Below, piece after piece: positions 5,759 to 6,609 of a stretch of DNA of 6,609 nucleotides. The notes under the pieces are model-generated. The model saw only the letters and a program-made list of their open reading frames with translations, was not told the DNA's origin and ran no database searches. The translations under genes were made by a program, and so were the position numbers. Origin of the DNA: Bacteroidota bacterium (lineage in GTDB: Bacteria > Bacteroidota > Bacteroidia > Bacteroidales > PUMT01); assembly GCA_003556985.1 (NCBI GenBank), contig PWPZ01000252.1, positions 1 through 6,609 of the forward strand, written 5' to 3'. Numbering within the stretch: position 1 is the first letter of the stretch; each line of letters opens with the position of its first letter.

Positions 5759-6609
5759 CTATTCCTCCTGGTAATCGGTTGAAAGCACTTCAAACTCGGT
5801 ACGCCGGTTAATCTGGTGGGCAGCCTCCCGTTGTTCCTCAGTAGGCAGGGATTCAATAAATTCCTCTGTAAGAACCGTATCCTCAGGAATGAAAGACAAA
5901 TGATCCGGAAGATTTTCGTCAACAGTCCTGGGTCTCGATTTACCGTAACCTACAGCTTTAAGCCGGTCGGCAGCTATCCCGCTTTCAATCAGATAATCCA
6001 CGACCGACTGGGCCCGCTTTTGTGAAAGCTCGAGGTTGTGGGTTTCTCCTCCCCTGGAATCGGTGTGTGATGCCAGCTCGATGGTTATATTCGGGTTGTT
6101 GTTCAGGGTTTCGACAAGATAGTCAAGTGCATCCCTGGATTCAGGCCTGAGATCCCACCTCGCAAAGTCGTAAAGTATATTGGGCAGCTCAATCGGCTTT
6201 TCGTGCGACTTAATGTCGATGGTGACCGAAAAGTCCTTGCTCTGTTCATATCCGATGGTTGTTACGCTCTTTTTGTCGGTCAGGTAGCCGTTTTTTGATG
6301 CAAGAAGGACATATTCCACACCGGGCCTCAGCATAAAGCGGAACTGGCCGTCATCCCCGGTATTCACATCAATGGATGTTCCGTCGCTCCCCACCATCCT
6401 TACCGACGAACCTGAAACTATCTCTTCAGTATCGGTATCTATAACGTTTCCGTTAACATTGAACCGCAGGGGAGGGAGATAGAAGGTGTAGATATTGTCA
6501 ACGTTTTGCCTGCCCCTGTTGGAACTGAAAAGTCCCTTTTCCTCTCTGCCCTCAAACACAATTCCGAAATCATCGGCAGAAGAATTTATGGGATATCCCA
6601 TATTCTCAA
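5759..6609 (-). CDS. OmpA-family envelope protein with beta-propeller remnant and carboxypeptidase-regulatory-like domain (PorE-like), C-terminal part
   Basis: The frame stays open to the right edge with no stop (Glu-Asn precede the first visible Met), so this is the C-terminal part of a longer protein. Numbering from that Met, residues 1-40 (INSSADDFG, GLFSSNRG) look like the last blade of a PD40/TolB-type propeller. Residues 46-130 (FNVNGNVIDTDTEE, DDGQFRFMLRPGVEY) fit a carboxypeptidase-regulatory-like beta-sandwich. Residues 138-275 are an OmpA C-terminal peptidoglycan-binding domain with SHTDSRG (Asp181) and SQKRAQSVVDYL (Arg196), the residues that hold diaminopimelate in the family. This domain order matches PorE of the type IX secretion system and related periplasmic lipoproteins. 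An acidic insert of about 40 residues (225-264) lies between GYGKSRP and the terminal NRRTEFEV. It is convergent with the polyamine cluster. The signal peptide and any TPR region lie outside the window. Confidence 0.85.
   Translation of the reverse strand, partial: ENMGYPINSSADDFGIVFEGREEKGLFSSNRGRQNVDNIYTFYLPPLRFNVNGNVIDTDTEEIVSGSSVRMVGSDGTSIDVNTGDDGQFRFMLRPGVEYVLLASKNGYLTDKKSVTTIGYEQSKDFSVTIDIKSHEKPIELPNILYDFARWDLRPESRDALDYLVETLNNNPNITIELASHTDSRGGETHNLELSQKRAQSVVDYLIESGIAADRLKAVGYGKSRPRTVDENLPDHLSFIPEDTVLTEEFIESLPTEEQREAAHQINRRTEFEVLSTDYQEE

Noticed and set aside
5440..6025. Plus-strand open frames crossing the DHS-like end and the OmpA region (5440-5811 and 5816-6025)
   Set aside because: They overlap strong genes in other frames, cross the terminator hairpin, and show no family features.

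Overview
The window looks like a chromosomal segment of a Bacteroidota bacterium. The evidence is a short (463 aa) fold-III arginine decarboxylase of the type I recognise from that phylum, an OmpA-family protein with a beta-propeller remnant and a carboxypeptidase-regulatory-like domain, an AIR synthase N-terminus in the form I recall from Bacteroidota, TAnnTTTG-type -7 boxes, and almost no Shine-Dalgarno sequences. Genus cannot be told from this sequence alone. I see no transposase, phage, CRISPR, tRNA or rRNA sequence.

Layout. (1) Positions 1-1689, minus strand: a two-gene unit. A fused GNAT acetyltransferase/carbon-nitrogen hydrolase (124-1689) comes first, followed after one base by the start of purM (122 to beyond the left edge; only 40 full codons visible). 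(2) Positions 1690-2151: a 462-bp AT-rich divergent intergenic region with an 18-bp palindrome that contains a -7 box, plus several short repeats. (3) Positions 2152-5642, plus strand: arginine decarboxylase (speA-type), agmatinase (speB) and a deoxyhypusine-synthase-like protein, with gaps of 125 and 84 bp. (4) A perfect 11-bp hairpin at 5689-5714 lies between convergent genes and probably ends the polyamine cluster. (5) From 5759 to the right edge, minus strand: the C-terminal part of an OmpA-family envelope protein resembling PorE.

How the genes may work together: arginine is decarboxylated to agmatine, agmatinase cleaves agmatine to putrescine and urea, and the DHS-like enzyme would transfer an aminobutyl group to make a longer polyamine, most plausibly homospermidine. 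Bacteria lack eIF5A, so it cannot be making deoxyhypusine on that protein. The divergent acetyltransferase/amidohydrolase fusion could act on an amine or amide related to this pathway, but that is a guess from position only.

The least ordinary DNA is the speA-speB spacer. It holds two further degenerate copies of the last ~25 coding bases of speA plus the following spacer. Two of the three copies carry an exact TAnnTTTG box, so the duplication may have supplied promoter elements for speB. No wholly unknown system is evident; the points worth testing are the DHS-like substrate, the fusion protein's substrate and the regulatory DNA around speA and speB.
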